Shown here piece after piece: positions 1-8,326 of a stretch of 36,914 bases of DNA. Where the stretch lies: NCBI GenBank assembly GCA_024404245.1, contig JAKSQH010000016.1, positions 1 to 36,914 of the forward strand, in the 5' to 3' direction. A program made the position numbers and the translations under genes. This stretch comes from Clostridia bacterium. Lineage in GTDB: Bacteria > Bacillota > Clostridia > Christensenellales > Aristaeellaceae. How positions within the stretch are numbered: position 1 is the stretch's first letter; every line of letters begins with the position of its first letter. The notes under the pieces are model-generated. The model made no database searches, was not told where the DNA came from, and worked only from the letters and a program-made list of their open reading frames with translations.

Positions 1-3000
1 GGTCTCATACAGCGCGATCCGGCAGAGCGGGCTGTCCAGCAGTTTGAACGGCCGGACCATCTCGTCCGCGGCCGGAAGTTTGTCGCGCACGATATGATCA
101 ATGCTCAGTTCCGCCGCGTCATTCCGGCGTGCCCGGATATTACCTTCCGTGTCGGCAAAGAGCGTCGTCTTGACATAGGGATGCGCGTCGAACGCCGTCC
201 GGACGGCTGACAGCAGCTTACCGGTATCCAGGCGTTCGCTCAGGCGGAGCAGCACGGGAATGTTATAGGTTACACTTCCCGGATCGGACACGCATTCAAT
301 ATAAATACCCATCTGTGTCCGCGTAATGGGATAATCCGGCAGAATTTCCCGGCTCTCCGCGGTTACCGCGGAAGCGATCAGTTCTTCAAGCTGCCTTACA
401 GTGCTGTTGGTACGGATATCCGCGACCCGGAACGGAATCCCGAAGGCATTTTCCAGTTCAACACTGAGACGTATCACACTGACAGAGGTCAGTCCGGCAT
501 AGTAAAGATCCGTATCGATTCCGAAGGCGGTATTCCCGAGGACACCGGAGACAACCTCATGGATCTTCCGCTGGGTGTCATTTTCCGGCGCGGCCTGATC
601 CTCAGCCTTGCGTTCCGGAACCGGAAGCGCGCGACGGTTGACCTTCTGGTTTTGCGTCAGCGGAATCGCGTCAAGTTGCATAATAACCGCGGGTACCATA
701 TACGCCGGTTTTTCGGACAGAATGAACTCACGCAGGGCGTCTGTATCCACAGTCGCGTCCGATACCACATAAGCGGCAAGATACTTGCCGCCGGCTGTAT
801 CATCAAAGGCGGCAACCGTAGCGTCTGTAATCCCGTCAAACCTGCGGATGATCTCCTCCACCTCGGTCAGCTCAATGCGGAATCCGCGTACCTTCACCTG
901 TCCGTCGTGGCGCCCGATAAAGTCGATCCGCCCGTCCGGGAGGAAGCGTACAATATCTCCCGTCCGGTACGCTTTTCTATATCCGGGAACGTCGGAGAAC
1001 GGGTTGTCAATAAAGACCGCGTCCGTCTTTTCGGGCAGGTTCAGATACCCCTTGCCGGTCTGGGGTCCCGCGTACAGCAGTTCGCCCGGAGCGCCCACGG
1101 GAAGCCGGTTCATATTCGTATCCACAACATAGGCGATGCCGTTCGGATTGACCCGCCCGATCGGCACCCGCAGCGCATTGTTGCCGGCCTTTTCATACGT
1201 GATATAGCAGGTGCATTCCGTCGGTCCGTACAGGTTATAGAAATCAAAGGTCAGTTCATCCGCCTTCAGCGGAACCAGCGCCTCGCCGCCGACGATCAGT
1301 ACCTTCAGATACGGCGAACGGGTCATGAGGGCATACTGCCGGCCCACCTGCGTGGTCATCACGACATGCGTGATCCTGTTTTCGATAAAGTACCGATCCA
1401 GCACGGGCAGATCCAGGCGGATTTCTTCCGGTATCACATGTACGCATCCTCCGCAGGCCGGGACCGTCGCCATATCAAAGAAGCAGGCGTCAAAGCCGAA
1501 AGACGCGTAGCAGGCGCAGACCGATTCGCCGGAATAAGCGAATCGGTACTGATTCTGTTGCGCGATTACTGACGCGTTTTGGTGTGTCAGCATAACACCC
1601 TTCGGATTGCCTGTGGTCCCGCTGGTATAAAGCAGCACGAAAAGATCATCCGGCTCATTCAGGTTCCGCAGCGGAAGCGTTTCCGGCAAATCAGCGATCT
1701 CATCCGTGTACAGTACCGGGCCGGTATATCCGGCAATCCGGTTTTCCAGTTCGCGGGTAGTAATCAGCAGACGCGCATCCGCGTTTCTGATCATAAAGGA
1801 GAGCCGTTCCGTCGGATAAGCGGCATCCATCGGTTCATACGCGCACCCGGCTTTCAGCACGCCCAGCGGTGCGAGCATGATCCATTCATCACGCGGAATT
1901 AGAATCGATACCACATCATTGCGTTTCAGACCGAGGCTCAGAATGTACCCCGCGATACGGTCGGTGATCCGGTCCGCTTCGCCGTAAGTAACATGCCTGT
2001 CAACGGAAACAGTGAAGTCCCGGTCGGGCGTCCGTGCCGCCCATTCACGGAAGAGTTCGGGTACGGTTTTTTCCGTCATCTCCAGCCGGTCGGAGCAGAA
2101 GGAATCCAGCTGCTTCACCCGTTCCGCGGAAAGAAGCTCCACATCGCGCAGGCTTTCCCTGCAGATGAATTCATTGACCGCGCATGCATACGCGTCCGCG
2201 AAGGAGCGGATCACGGCCTCATCGTACAGATCGCTCCTGTAGCGGAAGCTCAGCCGGTAGGAGTCCCCGCGGCGGAAAGCCATCAGATAAAGCTTGCTCA
2301 TGGCATCCGGAACAGTAAGACCGGTCACGGGATACCGCTCACCGTGAAGTTCCAGCGCGCTGAAGCTGTCGTTCTGCCAGACGAACCCGAAATCATTCGT
2401 AATGCCGTATTTCGCGGCAAGATCGCCGAAGGAGCAGAGATCATTCGCAACGCTCGCACGGAAGGTCTCCTGCAGCCCCGTAACAAAAGTGGAAACATCG
2501 CCCGCCGCGGAAAGATCCACGGGCAGCGGAATGGTCTTCACCAGCATGCCCGCCGTGTTCCAGGTCACGGAAGTGTGTCTGCCGCTTTCACCGACACAGA
2601 CCAGCGATCTGTCCGTACCGTTGAACTTGGCGAGCACATAGGCATAGACCGCCAGCAGCAGTGAATTCTCCGTCACGCTGTTTTCGCGCAGGAACTTCAG
2701 CAGCTTTTCCCGGTCGGGCGTGATCGACACTTCCACGGTACGCTGTACCGCGGCGCCGGTATCGGGATAATCGGCCGGGAAATCGTTCTCCGGCTCAATT
2801 CCCTCAAACCGGCTGTCATAATACGCGCATGCCTCCGCATACCGGTCGGAGGCTTTCAGGGATTCCTCCCATACCGAGAGATCGAATGCGGATGTCTTTT
2901 CCTCATACAGTTCGTTTCCGTCATAAGCCCGGGTGATCTCTTTCAGTAAAACGGAAAGCGTGGTCCCGTCAAAGACGATATGATGCGCGTCCATCGCGAG

Positions 3001-5031
3001 GATCTTTCCCTCCCCGCCCTCATACAGACAGGCGCGGATCAGCACCCCGCCCTGCAGATCGAACGGGCGGACAAAGTCCTTCAGCGCCGCTTCCGGATCG
3101 GAGACAGTAAGGCGGTCCACCGTGAAGACACGGTCATTCGGGATCATGCACGGCGTGCCGTCCCGCAGATCGATCGAGCAGTGGTATGCAAGATGATTGT
3201 TGACAGCCTTCTCCACCGCGGCCGTCAGGCGGCCGGAATCGGTCTCCGCCGGCAGTCTGACAGCAACGGGATTGTTATACATGAGGGTCTCCGGATCGCC
3301 CGCGACCGCGAAATAAATGCCCAGCTGGGAGGAAGTGAGCGGATAGGCATCCTTCTCAACCCGTTCAAAGACAGGCCTTTCCGCGCCGCCGTTTTCGATC
3401 AGCCGCACGATGCCCGCCGGCGTCCGTCCGGCAAAGAAGGTCTCCGTATCCAGCGGCAGTCCGTCCAGCATGTTGATCGCTTCAATCACCTTGACGGAGT
3501 CCCCGCCCAGAAGGAAGAAATCATCGTTCCTGCCGACGCGTCCGCAGCTGAGCACGGCTTCCATCGCGCCGCAGACCGCGGCTTCCGTCCTGCTTTCAGG
3601 CGCGACGTATTCCCGTTTGAACGCGGAAATATCCGGTTCGGGCAGACCGTTGCGGTCCAGTTTTCCGTTCGGGTTCAGCGGAAGGGCGTCCATACGGATA
3701 TAGAAGGACGGAACCATATAGGAGGTCAGATTGGTCTTGCAGTGCCGCCGGATCATTTCTTCCGTCAGGTCATCCCCGCATACATAATAGGCAGCGAGAT
3801 AAGTGATGCCGTTCGGGGCTGTGAAATCCCTGACGGCTACCGCTTCAATCCCCGTCAGTCTCCGGATCGTCTTTTCCACCTCAAGCGGTTCGACCCGCTG
3901 ACCGTTGATTTTGATCATCCAGTCCTTGCGTTCGATAAAGACAAGATTGCCATCCGGAAGGCGCTGAACAAGGTCGCCCGTTTTGAACATACGGTCAAAG
4001 CCGTCCCTGTCCCGGAACGGGTTCCGGATGAATGACCTCTTCGTTTCCTTCTCCCGGTTCAGGTATCCTTTGGCCACATGGCCGGCAATACACAGTTCAC
4101 CGAAGTCGCTTTCGTTTCCGTTTTCATCCAGCACATAGGCTTTTTCATCACCGATCGGTTTTCCGATCGGAGTGTTTTCGTATTTCTGATCGATCTTGAA
4201 CGCGAGTGTGCCGCCGAAGATTTCCGTACACCCGTAACCGTTCACAACCACAGGCTTATCATTGAAATACAGATTGGTGATCCTTTCCGATCCGACGGAT
4301 ATGACCTTCAGGGATTTGTTATGTTTCAGCATAAAATCCACCAGGCGCGGCGGCACATAGGAGGACTCAATATTGTTTTCATCATAGTATGCCGCCAGTT
4401 TGAAAGGATCGCGCCGGATCTCATCCGGCACGATGACCAGATGCTTTGCCAGCGCCAGAGCGGCCAGCAGATGGCTCATACCCACAACAAAGGTGAACGG
4501 CGCGATCAGACCGGCAATATTATTTCTTTCGGTTTTTTCAGATTTGTCATGCAGCACGTTCCTGAACGCCACCGCGCTCATACCGGCAAAATCATGCACG
4601 ACTCCCTTGGGGTTCCCCGTAGAACCGGAGGTGTAGATCACAACCCCCTCATCCTCGAATTCCGGGATCACAGGCTCCGTCCGCAGGGAAAAATCCATGG
4701 AACTGACAAAAGCTTCATCGATACTCAGTTCATACCGCGAATCTTTCTTGATATAGGCAAGCCGGTCCTCCGGATAATCATCCGACAGCGGGACGGTCAC
4801 CGCGCCGATCAACCAGCACCCGATCAGGCAGGCCGCGTACTCCTTGCATCTTTGAATCTCCACAATGACCCTGCCGCCATGCCCGACACCGTTCTTTTTC
4901 AGGTTGGCGGCAACAGCTATACTGTAATCATACAGTTCCTGATAAGTAAATGTTCCGTTTGTATCTGAAATAGCGGGTTCATTGCCGAGTTCGGCAACAT
5001 TGTCAAGAAACACTTTAATGATATTTTCCAT
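1..5031 (-). CDS. Non-ribosomal peptide synthetase, N-terminal part (A-T-C-A-T-C...)
   Basis: The frame is open for 1677 codons and runs off the window edge, so this is the N-terminal part of a multimodular cytoplasmic NRPS. The ATG at 5031 follows a GGGGAGG box 4 nt upstream. Domains by residue: adenylation A1 about 1-460 (core YTSGSTGNPKG near 137, GYGCTE near 265, KTGD near 353, NPNGKLDRNG near 454); carrier T1 with its serine near 513 (LLGGDSV); condensation C1 about 550-960 with HHIVFDG near 686; A2 about 1000-1465 (YTSGTTGNPKG near 1135, LYGPTE near 1268, YRTGD near 1358); carrier T2 (GLTSV, serine near 1515); start of C2 from about 1563, cut before its HHxxxDG. A1 has no preceding condensation domain, so it should load the starter. 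By-eye alignment to GrsA gives FTFVVG where FDASVW is expected: A1 lacks Asp235, whereas A2 (FDACFF) keeps it. This suggests a starter acid without an alpha-amino group. The product is unknown. The gene is divergent from the MerR gene at 5441. Confidence 0.93.
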   Translation of the reverse strand, partial: MENIIKVFLDNVAELGNEPAISDTNGTFTYQELYDYSIAVAANLKKNGVGHGGRVIVEIQRCKEYAACLIGCWLIGAVTVPLSDDYPEDRLAYIKKDSRYELSIDEAFVSSMDFSLRTEPVIPEFEDEGVVIYTSGSTGNPKGVVHDFAGMSAVAFRNVLHDKSEKTERNNIAGLIAPFTFVVGMSHLLAALALAKHLVIVPDEIRRDPFKLAAYYDENNIESSYVPPRLVDFMLKHNKSLKVISVGSERITNLYFNDKPVVVNGYGCTEIFGGTLAFKIDQKYENTPIGKPIGDEKAYVLDENGNESDFGELCIAGHVAKGYLNREKETKRSFIRNPFRDRDGFDRMFKTGDLVQRLPDGNLVFIERKDWMIKINGQRVEPLEVEKTIRRLTGIEAVAVRDFTAPNGITYLAAYYVCGDDLTEEMIRRHCKTNLTSYMVPSFYIRMDALPLNPNGKLDRNGLPEPDISAFKREYVAPESRTEAAVCGAMEAVLSCGRVGRNDDFFLLGGDSVKVIEAINMLDGLPLDTETFFAGRTPAGIVRLIENGGAERPVFERVEKDAYPLTSSQLGIYFAVAGDPETLMYNNPVAVRLPAETDSGRLTAAVEKAVNNHLAYHCSIDLRDGTPCMIPNDRVFTVDRLTVSDPEAALKDFVRPFDLQGGVLIRACLYEGGEGKILAMDAHHIVFDGTTLSVLLKEITRAYDGNELYEEKTSAFDLSVWEESLKASDRYAEACAYYDSRFEGIEPENDFPADYPDTGAAVQRTVEVSITPDREKLLKFLRENSVTENSLLLAVYAYVLAKFNGTDRSLVCVGESGRHTSVTWNTAGMLVKTIPLPVDLSAAGDVSTFVTGLQETFRASVANDLCSFGDLAAKYGITNDFGFVWQNDSFSALELHGERYPVTGLTVPDAMSKLYLMAFRRGDSYRLSFRYRSDLYDEAVIRSFADAYACAVNEFICRESLRDVELLSAERVKQLDSFCSDRLEMTEKTVPELFREWAARTPDRDFTVSVDRHVTYGEADRITDRIAGYILSLGLKRNDVVSILIPRDEWIMLAPLGVLKAGCAYEPMDAAYPTERLSFMIRNADARLLITTRELENRIAGYTGPVLYTDEIADLPETLPLRNLNEPDDLFVLLYTSGTTGNPKGVMLTHQNASVIAQQNQYRFAYSGESVCACYASFGFDACFFDMATVPACGGCVHVIPEEIRLDLPVLDRYFIENRITHVVMTTQVGRQYALMTRSPYLKVLIVGGEALVPLKADELTFDFYNLYGPTECTCYITYEKAGNNALRVPIGRVNPNGIAYVVDTNMNRLPVGAPGELLYAGPQTGKGYLNLPEKTDAVFIDNPFSDVPGYRKAYRTGDIVRFLPDGRIDFIGRHDGQVKVRGFRIELTEVEEIIRRFDGITDATVAAFDDTAGGKYLAAYVVSDATVDTDALREFILSEKPAYMVPAVIMQLDAIPLTQNQKVNRRALPVPERKAEDQAAPENDTQRKIHEVVSGVLGNTAFGIDTDLYYAGLTSVSVIRLSVELENAFGIPFRVADIRTNSTVRQLEELIASAVTAESREILPDYPITRTQMGIYIECVSDPGSVTYNIPVLLRLSERLDTGKLLSAVRTAFDAHPYVKTTLFADTEGNIRARRNDAAELSIDHIVRDKLPAADEMVRPFKLLDSPLCRIALYET

Positions 5032-5134
5032 ATATCCTCCCCGGGAAAACTTTGATTCATCTGTATACAAGAGCAACTCATTTCATCCGTGACGCGTCCG
5101 CCGCAAACCGGAAATGTATCCGGCAGACGTCCTG

Positions 5135-5169
5135 ACTGATTTTGCACTGTTATTGTATCACAAATCAGT
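5135..5169. promoter_or_regulatory. Inverted repeat around a possible -10 box upstream of the NRPS gene
   Basis: The 409-bp divergent gap (5032-5440) contains an 8-bp inverted repeat, ACTGATTT (5135-5142) and AAATCAGT (5162-5169). It flanks, on the minus strand, a TACAAT hexamer (5152-5157) that could be the -10 box of the NRPS promoter. No good -35 box lies 16-18 bp upstream of it. An operator is inferred only from the symmetry and position. The rest of the gap, 5170-5374, shows nothing else I can name. Confidence 0.3.
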
Positions 5170-5374
5170 TCCCGGTTCACTATATTATCTTGGGTCAATC
5201 ACGTTTTCTATGTGATTCCCGACCGGGAAAGCCCGCGCGAATACCGCGAAATCCGTGAGCGGGCGGACACCCACTGAAAGCCGCGCATACACTTACGGCA
5301 ATACCGGCTGCGGACCGGTACGGAAAAGCATTCGTAAATATGTGATAAATTCAGAAAAAAAAGCGTTACGGGGG

Positions 5375-5403
5375 TTGACTCTGACGCTGCGTCATAGTAT
5401 ATG
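5375..5403 (+). promoter_or_regulatory. Promoter with MerR-type palindromic operator in the spacer
   Basis: TTGACT (5375-5380) and TATATG (5398-5403) are 17 bp apart. The spacer holds the perfect dyad TGACGC-T-GCGTCA (5382-5394), extended by ACT/AGT at 5378-5380 and 5396-5398. An operator lying between the -35 and -10 boxes is the hallmark of MerR-family promoters, and the MerR gene begins 38 bp downstream, so autoregulation is likely. Confidence 0.75.
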
Positions 5404-5440
5404 CTGTTATCATCGCGGGCGATGAAACGGAGGCGGTTCC

Positions 5441-6163
5441 ATGATGACGGTGCATGAGGTCAGCCGGATCACGGGCGTGAGTATACGCGCGCTCCATCAT
5501 TATGACCAAATCGGTCTGTTGCGTCCGACCGCTGTTACGGAAGCAGGTTACCGGCTGTACGGTGACGCCGCGTTGAAACGGTTGCAGCAGATTCTTCTGT
5601 TCCGTGAGCTTGAGTTCCCGCTGGAGGATATCCGTGCGATTCTGGACAGTCCGGATTTTGACCGGAACAAAGCCCTGGAGCAGCAGATTCATCTGCTGGA
5701 GCTTCGCAAAGAGCATCTTTCGAATTTGATCCGTATGGCCCGCGAAATGAAAGAATCAGGAGAAATCAGCATGAAATTTGACGCGTTTGACACACAGAAA
5801 ATCGATCGGTATGCCGCGGAAGCCAAAGCGGCGTGGGGAAAAACCGAAGCGTGGCGTGAGTATGAAAGCAAGTCCGCCGGCCGTAACGGTGAAGAGCAGG
5901 CAAAGCTGAATCAGGAAATGATGAACATATTCCGGGAATTCGGCGCCGTCCGTAATCAGGCGCCGGACAGCGCGGAAGCTGCCGCCCTCGTACGGAAACT
6001 GCAGGCGTACATCACGGATCATTATTATCATTGCACCGACGCGATCCTGCTCTCGCTCGGGCAGATGTACACTTCCGAAAGTTTCACCGAAAACATTGAC
6101 CGCGCCGGCGGAAGCGGAACCGCGGTCTTTGTCCGCGAAGCTATTGAAGCTGCCGTCCGGTAA
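5441..6163 (+). CDS. MerR-family regulator with TipAS-like ligand-binding domain
   Basis: This 240-residue protein has an N-terminal MerR winged helix (residues 1-70, with TVHEVSRITGVSIRALHHYD and the GLL-P--TE-GYRLY wing), a coiled-coil dimerisation helix (about 75-115) and a C-terminal all-helical domain of about 120 residues resembling TipAS. The ending with YITDHYYHCT, LGQMY and F-ENID is typical of that family. TipAS domains of TipAL-like regulators bind peptide or other drug-like ligands and activate transcription from promoters with stretched spacers. GGAGG lies 7 nt before the first of two ATG codons; the second (5444) is also possible. The gene stands alone between its own promoter and a terminator, and is divergent from the NRPS gene, so it could sense or control that product. 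This link is inferred from position only. Confidence 0.9.
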   Translation: MMTVHEVSRITGVSIRALHHYDQIGLLRPTAVTEAGYRLYGDAALKRLQQILLFRELEFPLEDIRAILDSPDFDRNKALEQQIHLLELRKEHLSNLIRMAREMKESGEISMKFDAFDTQKIDRYAAEAKAAWGKTEAWREYESKSAGRNGEEQAKLNQEMMNIFREFGAVRNQAPDSAEAAALVRKLQAYITDHYYHCTDAILLSLGQMYTSESFTENIDRAGGSGTAVFVREAIEAAVR

Positions 6164-6183
6164 ATCCGGACGGCAGTCTTTTT
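6150..6183 (+). terminator. Intrinsic terminator of the MerR gene
   Basis: Perfect 11-bp stem CTGCCGTCCGG (6150-6160) / CCGGACGGCAG (6166-6176) with loop TAAAT, followed by TCTTTTT. The stop codon of the regulator lies in the loop, so the left arm is coding sequence. Confidence 0.92.
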
Positions 6184-6286
6184 CCATCGTATTGTCTTTT
6201 AAAAACAGCGTTTTCGCGAAGACCGGAAAAAACCATCCGGCGTCACAGGCGGTAAGCGGCGTACACCGGTCACAGGGGGCCTCTGT

Positions 6287-6550
6287 TTATTCCGCCAGCC
6301 CGCCTTCTGCCAGCAGATCCTCGGTCCGTGCGATATCCTCGACAGCCTTTTCCTTTGTCACATCGTATTTCTGTGTCATCTGCTCCGCGATTTCATCCGC
6401 GCCCAGCCCCTGCTGCAGCCGTTCATAAATGAACGCCGCGGTATCATTCAGCACCAGCGCGTTTTTGAAGGTTTTGATGTTATCCCCCGCCGGGATCACC
6501 AGATTCATCCCCGGCATTTTTCTCAGAACAAAATCCTGCTTCAGTTTCAT
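6287..6550 (-). CDS. PqqD-family small protein (orphan RiPP recognition element)
   Basis: This 87-residue protein has the PqqD winged-helix pattern: an N-terminal strand set (LRKMPGMNLVIPAG), then LNDTAAFIYERLQQGLGADEIAEQM, a Y-V--E-A--DI helix and a short acidic tail. PqqD-like proteins bind leader peptides of ribosomally made modified peptides and hand them to radical-SAM or other enzymes. The start ATG (6550) has GGGAGG 5 nt upstream. It lies 107 bp downstream of the ABC-2 permease on the same strand and may share its transcript. No radical-SAM enzyme, precursor gene or peptidase is seen nearby, so its partner may be encoded elsewhere, or the gene may be a remnant. Family assignment is fairly sure; the role is not. 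Confidence 0.82.
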   Translation of the reverse strand: MKLKQDFVLRKMPGMNLVIPAGDNIKTFKNALVLNDTAAFIYERLQQGLGADEIAEQMTQKYDVTKEKAVEDIARTEDLLAEGGLAE

Positions 6551-6657
6551 GGCAACCTCCCGCGCTTATCGGAAGTATGTACATCCTTTGAGGAAAGCAC
6601 GTCATTTATGATCGTTCCGCGCCGGGACCGACTTCATAACCGTTCAGGCTGTCCCCG

Positions 6658-7311
6658 TTACAGATCAATCTTTTCAAAGCGTTTACACGCAAGCTTGTAT
6701 GAGATGAATGTAAGAAGCAGCCAGATCAGTATCCCGGCGATAAGCAGCATCATCTGCAGGGTAAATTGATCCGTTCCGAACGCGTTCAGGCATTCAAGAC
6801 CCGGAATATGGTGCAGCGCCTCCGCGATGCCGATCAGCACAAAAACAGCAATAATATAGCAGACAAACGGCTGAACAAATTTGTAGGCGGTTTTGAAAAA
6901 TCCGCCCGTGAAAACCAGATTGAAAACACCGAAGCATACAAACGCCATGCCGAGTGCAAACAGGTTGGCGTTCATCAGCGCGTTGTCACGGTACGGCACG
7001 GCATCCTTCAGCACCGTCATACGCAGAATTACACATACGGCCATCAGCACAGCCGCGCACAGCTCAATAAAGCAGTTGAAAAGGTACTTGCCCTTTACAA
7101 CATCCCGCTTCGCGACCGGCAGCAGCGCGGAGAACACAATGTCATTCGCTTCTCTCGCGTTCTGATAGCTCTGGAAGATACCGAGCGTCACAAAGAACGC
7201 GCCGCACAGCACCGGGTAGCCCGGCAGCAGAAACATAAAACCGAAAAGAATAAACAGAAACGACAGCAGCGACGCGCTGAGCCGGAGTTCCTTTCTCAGA
7301 ATATTACGCAT
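6658..7311 (-). CDS. ABC-2 type transporter permease
   Basis: A membrane protein of 217 residues with about six hydrophobic segments (near 14-30, 33-48, 85-100, 115-135, 145-165, 185-208), ending in a basic tail. It begins MRNILRKELRLSAS, typical of small ABC-2 permeases that pair with one ATPase in peptide or drug export and in self-protection. The ATG at 7311 overlaps the end of the ATPase gene (ATGCGTAA arrangement, 8-nt overlap) and has AAAGGGG about 9 nt upstream. An in-frame start further upstream at 7500 would lie deep inside the ATPase gene and is not used here. The substrate is unknown. Confidence 0.88.
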   Translation of the reverse strand: MRNILRKELRLSASLLSFLFILFGFMFLLPGYPVLCGAFFVTLGIFQSYQNAREANDIVFSALLPVAKRDVVKGKYLFNCFIELCAAVLMAVCVILRMTVLKDAVPYRDNALMNANLFALGMAFVCFGVFNLVFTGGFFKTAYKFVQPFVCYIIAVFVLIGIAEALHHIPGLECLNAFGTDQFTLQMMLLIAGILIWLLLTFISYKLACKRFEKIDL

Positions 7312-8026
7312 TCGTTTCACCCCTTTCAAGGCGCAGGAATGTCTGCTCAAGTGTTTCACCGGGCGCGGAATACTCCCGCGCGAACGCGTCCTTCGGCATT
7401 GAGGCGGCGATCCTGCCGTTTGATATATACACAATATCGTCCGCGCACTTCTCAATATCCGAAATGATATGCGTGGAGAAGAAAACCGCCGCGCCGTCAT
7501 TTTTCAGTTTCATGAATATCTCAAGAAGCTCATCGCGTGAAAAAGGATCAAGTCCGCTTGTCGGTTCATCAAGAATCAGCACCTCCGCCCTGTGTGAAAG
7601 CGCCAGCAGAAGGTTGCATTTCACCTTCATTCCCTCTGACATTTCCCGCGGCGTCTTGTTTTCATCCAGGCCGAACAGGCCGAGGTATTTACGGTAGGCT
7701 TCCTCATCCCAGCTGCCGTAAAATCTTTTCACAACATCCACAATCTCACCGAGTTTTTTCCGCGGATACCAGTTGACCGTTCCTGTCGAATAGCCGGTCC
7801 GCTGCTTTATCTCATTCTCATTGCCGCAAAGCGGCTTCCCGAAAAACAGAATCTCTCCGCCGTCCGGATGCACAAGGTTCAGCATGGATTTGATGGTAGT
7901 CGTTTTGCCCGCGCCGTTCCGGCCGATAAATCCCGTAATCCTGCCCTTTTCGATCGAAAAAGAAACATCATTCAGATGAAATGACGGATAATCCTTGCAA
8001 AGGTTTTTGATTTCAGCGACGCTCAT
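7304..8026 (-). CDS. ABC transporter ATP-binding protein
   Basis: A cytoplasmic ATPase subunit of 240 residues. Walker A GRNGAGKTT at 35-43, signature helix at about 129-136, Walker B VLILDEP at 149-155 with the D-loop SGLD, and switch histidine H186 (STH). The signature motif reads MSEGMKVK rather than LSGGQ, as in many small ATPases paired with ABC-2 permeases. A GGAGG box precedes the ATG at 8026. It is translationally coupled to the permease (8-nt overlap), and the pair resembles exporters of peptides or antibiotics. It has its own strong promoter (8058-8086). There is no GntR regulator next to it, unlike the YtrA-type operons. Confidence 0.93.
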   Translation of the reverse strand: MSVAEIKNLCKDYPSFHLNDVSFSIEKGRITGFIGRNGAGKTTTIKSMLNLVHPDGGEILFFGKPLCGNENEIKQRTGYSTGTVNWYPRKKLGEIVDVVKRFYGSWDEEAYRKYLGLFGLDENKTPREMSEGMKVKCNLLLALSHRAEVLILDEPTSGLDPFSRDELLEIFMKLKNDGAAVFFSTHIISDIEKCADDIVYISNGRIAASMPKDAFAREYSAPGETLEQTFLRLERGETNA

Positions 8027-8057
8027 AAATACCTCCGGCTGCCTGATTTACGTAATT

Positions 8058-8086
8058 ATTATAACAAACTGCCGTGAGGATTTCAA
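8058..8086 (-). promoter_or_regulatory. Sigma-A promoter of the ABC exporter operon
   Basis: On the minus strand, TTGAAA (8086-8081) and TATAAT (8063-8058) are separated by exactly 17 bp. Transcription should start near 8051, about 25 nt before the ATPase start codon. Confidence 0.85.
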
Positions 8087-8209
8087 ACGGCGCCGGAAAG
8101 CGGACCGATCAGGGCAATGTCACGTCCGGCTGCGCGGCATGTGTCACCCGCCGGAAACATCTCCGACCGTATTCACCGCAAAGTCATGCTGGCGGTTTCT
8201 GCCCGTATA

Positions 8210-8259
8210 TGGTACAATTTTCTTAAAAGAACGCGGCCGGATATCCGCGTGTATCCGGC
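8210..8259 (+). promoter_or_regulatory. Extended -10 promoter and leader hairpin of the nitroreductase gene
   Basis: TGGTACAAT (8210-8218) is an extended -10 box with no convincing -35 box. About 10 nt after the expected start lies an inverted repeat GCCGGATA (8236-8243) / TATCCGGC (8252-8259) with an 8-nt loop, so the transcript would carry a hairpin close to its 5' end. The leader is about 100 nt. No T-run follows, so this is not a simple terminator; it could protect the RNA or be an operator. Confidence 0.45.
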
Positions 8260-8326
8260 ATGTTCATCCTCTAGACGTATTATCTTGCATTTATCGCAAA
8301 GCAGTGCAAAGAAAAGGAGAATTGTT

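Noticed and set aside
559..4968. Long plus-strand open frames of 337, 351 and 296 codons
   Set aside because: They lie antisense to the NRPS frame, have no ribosome binding sites, and their translations are rich in Arg, His and Ile without any motif, while the minus frame shows ordered NRPS motifs throughout.
6602..6637. An 11-codon minus-strand frame between the permease and the PqqD-like gene, as a possible precursor peptide
   Set aside because: No ribosome binding site and no leader- or core-like features.
8117..8326. Longer nitroreductase reading from 8117
   Set aside because: It would start upstream of the promoter-like element and leader hairpin and lacks a ribosome binding site; the family motif begins right after the ATG at 8327.
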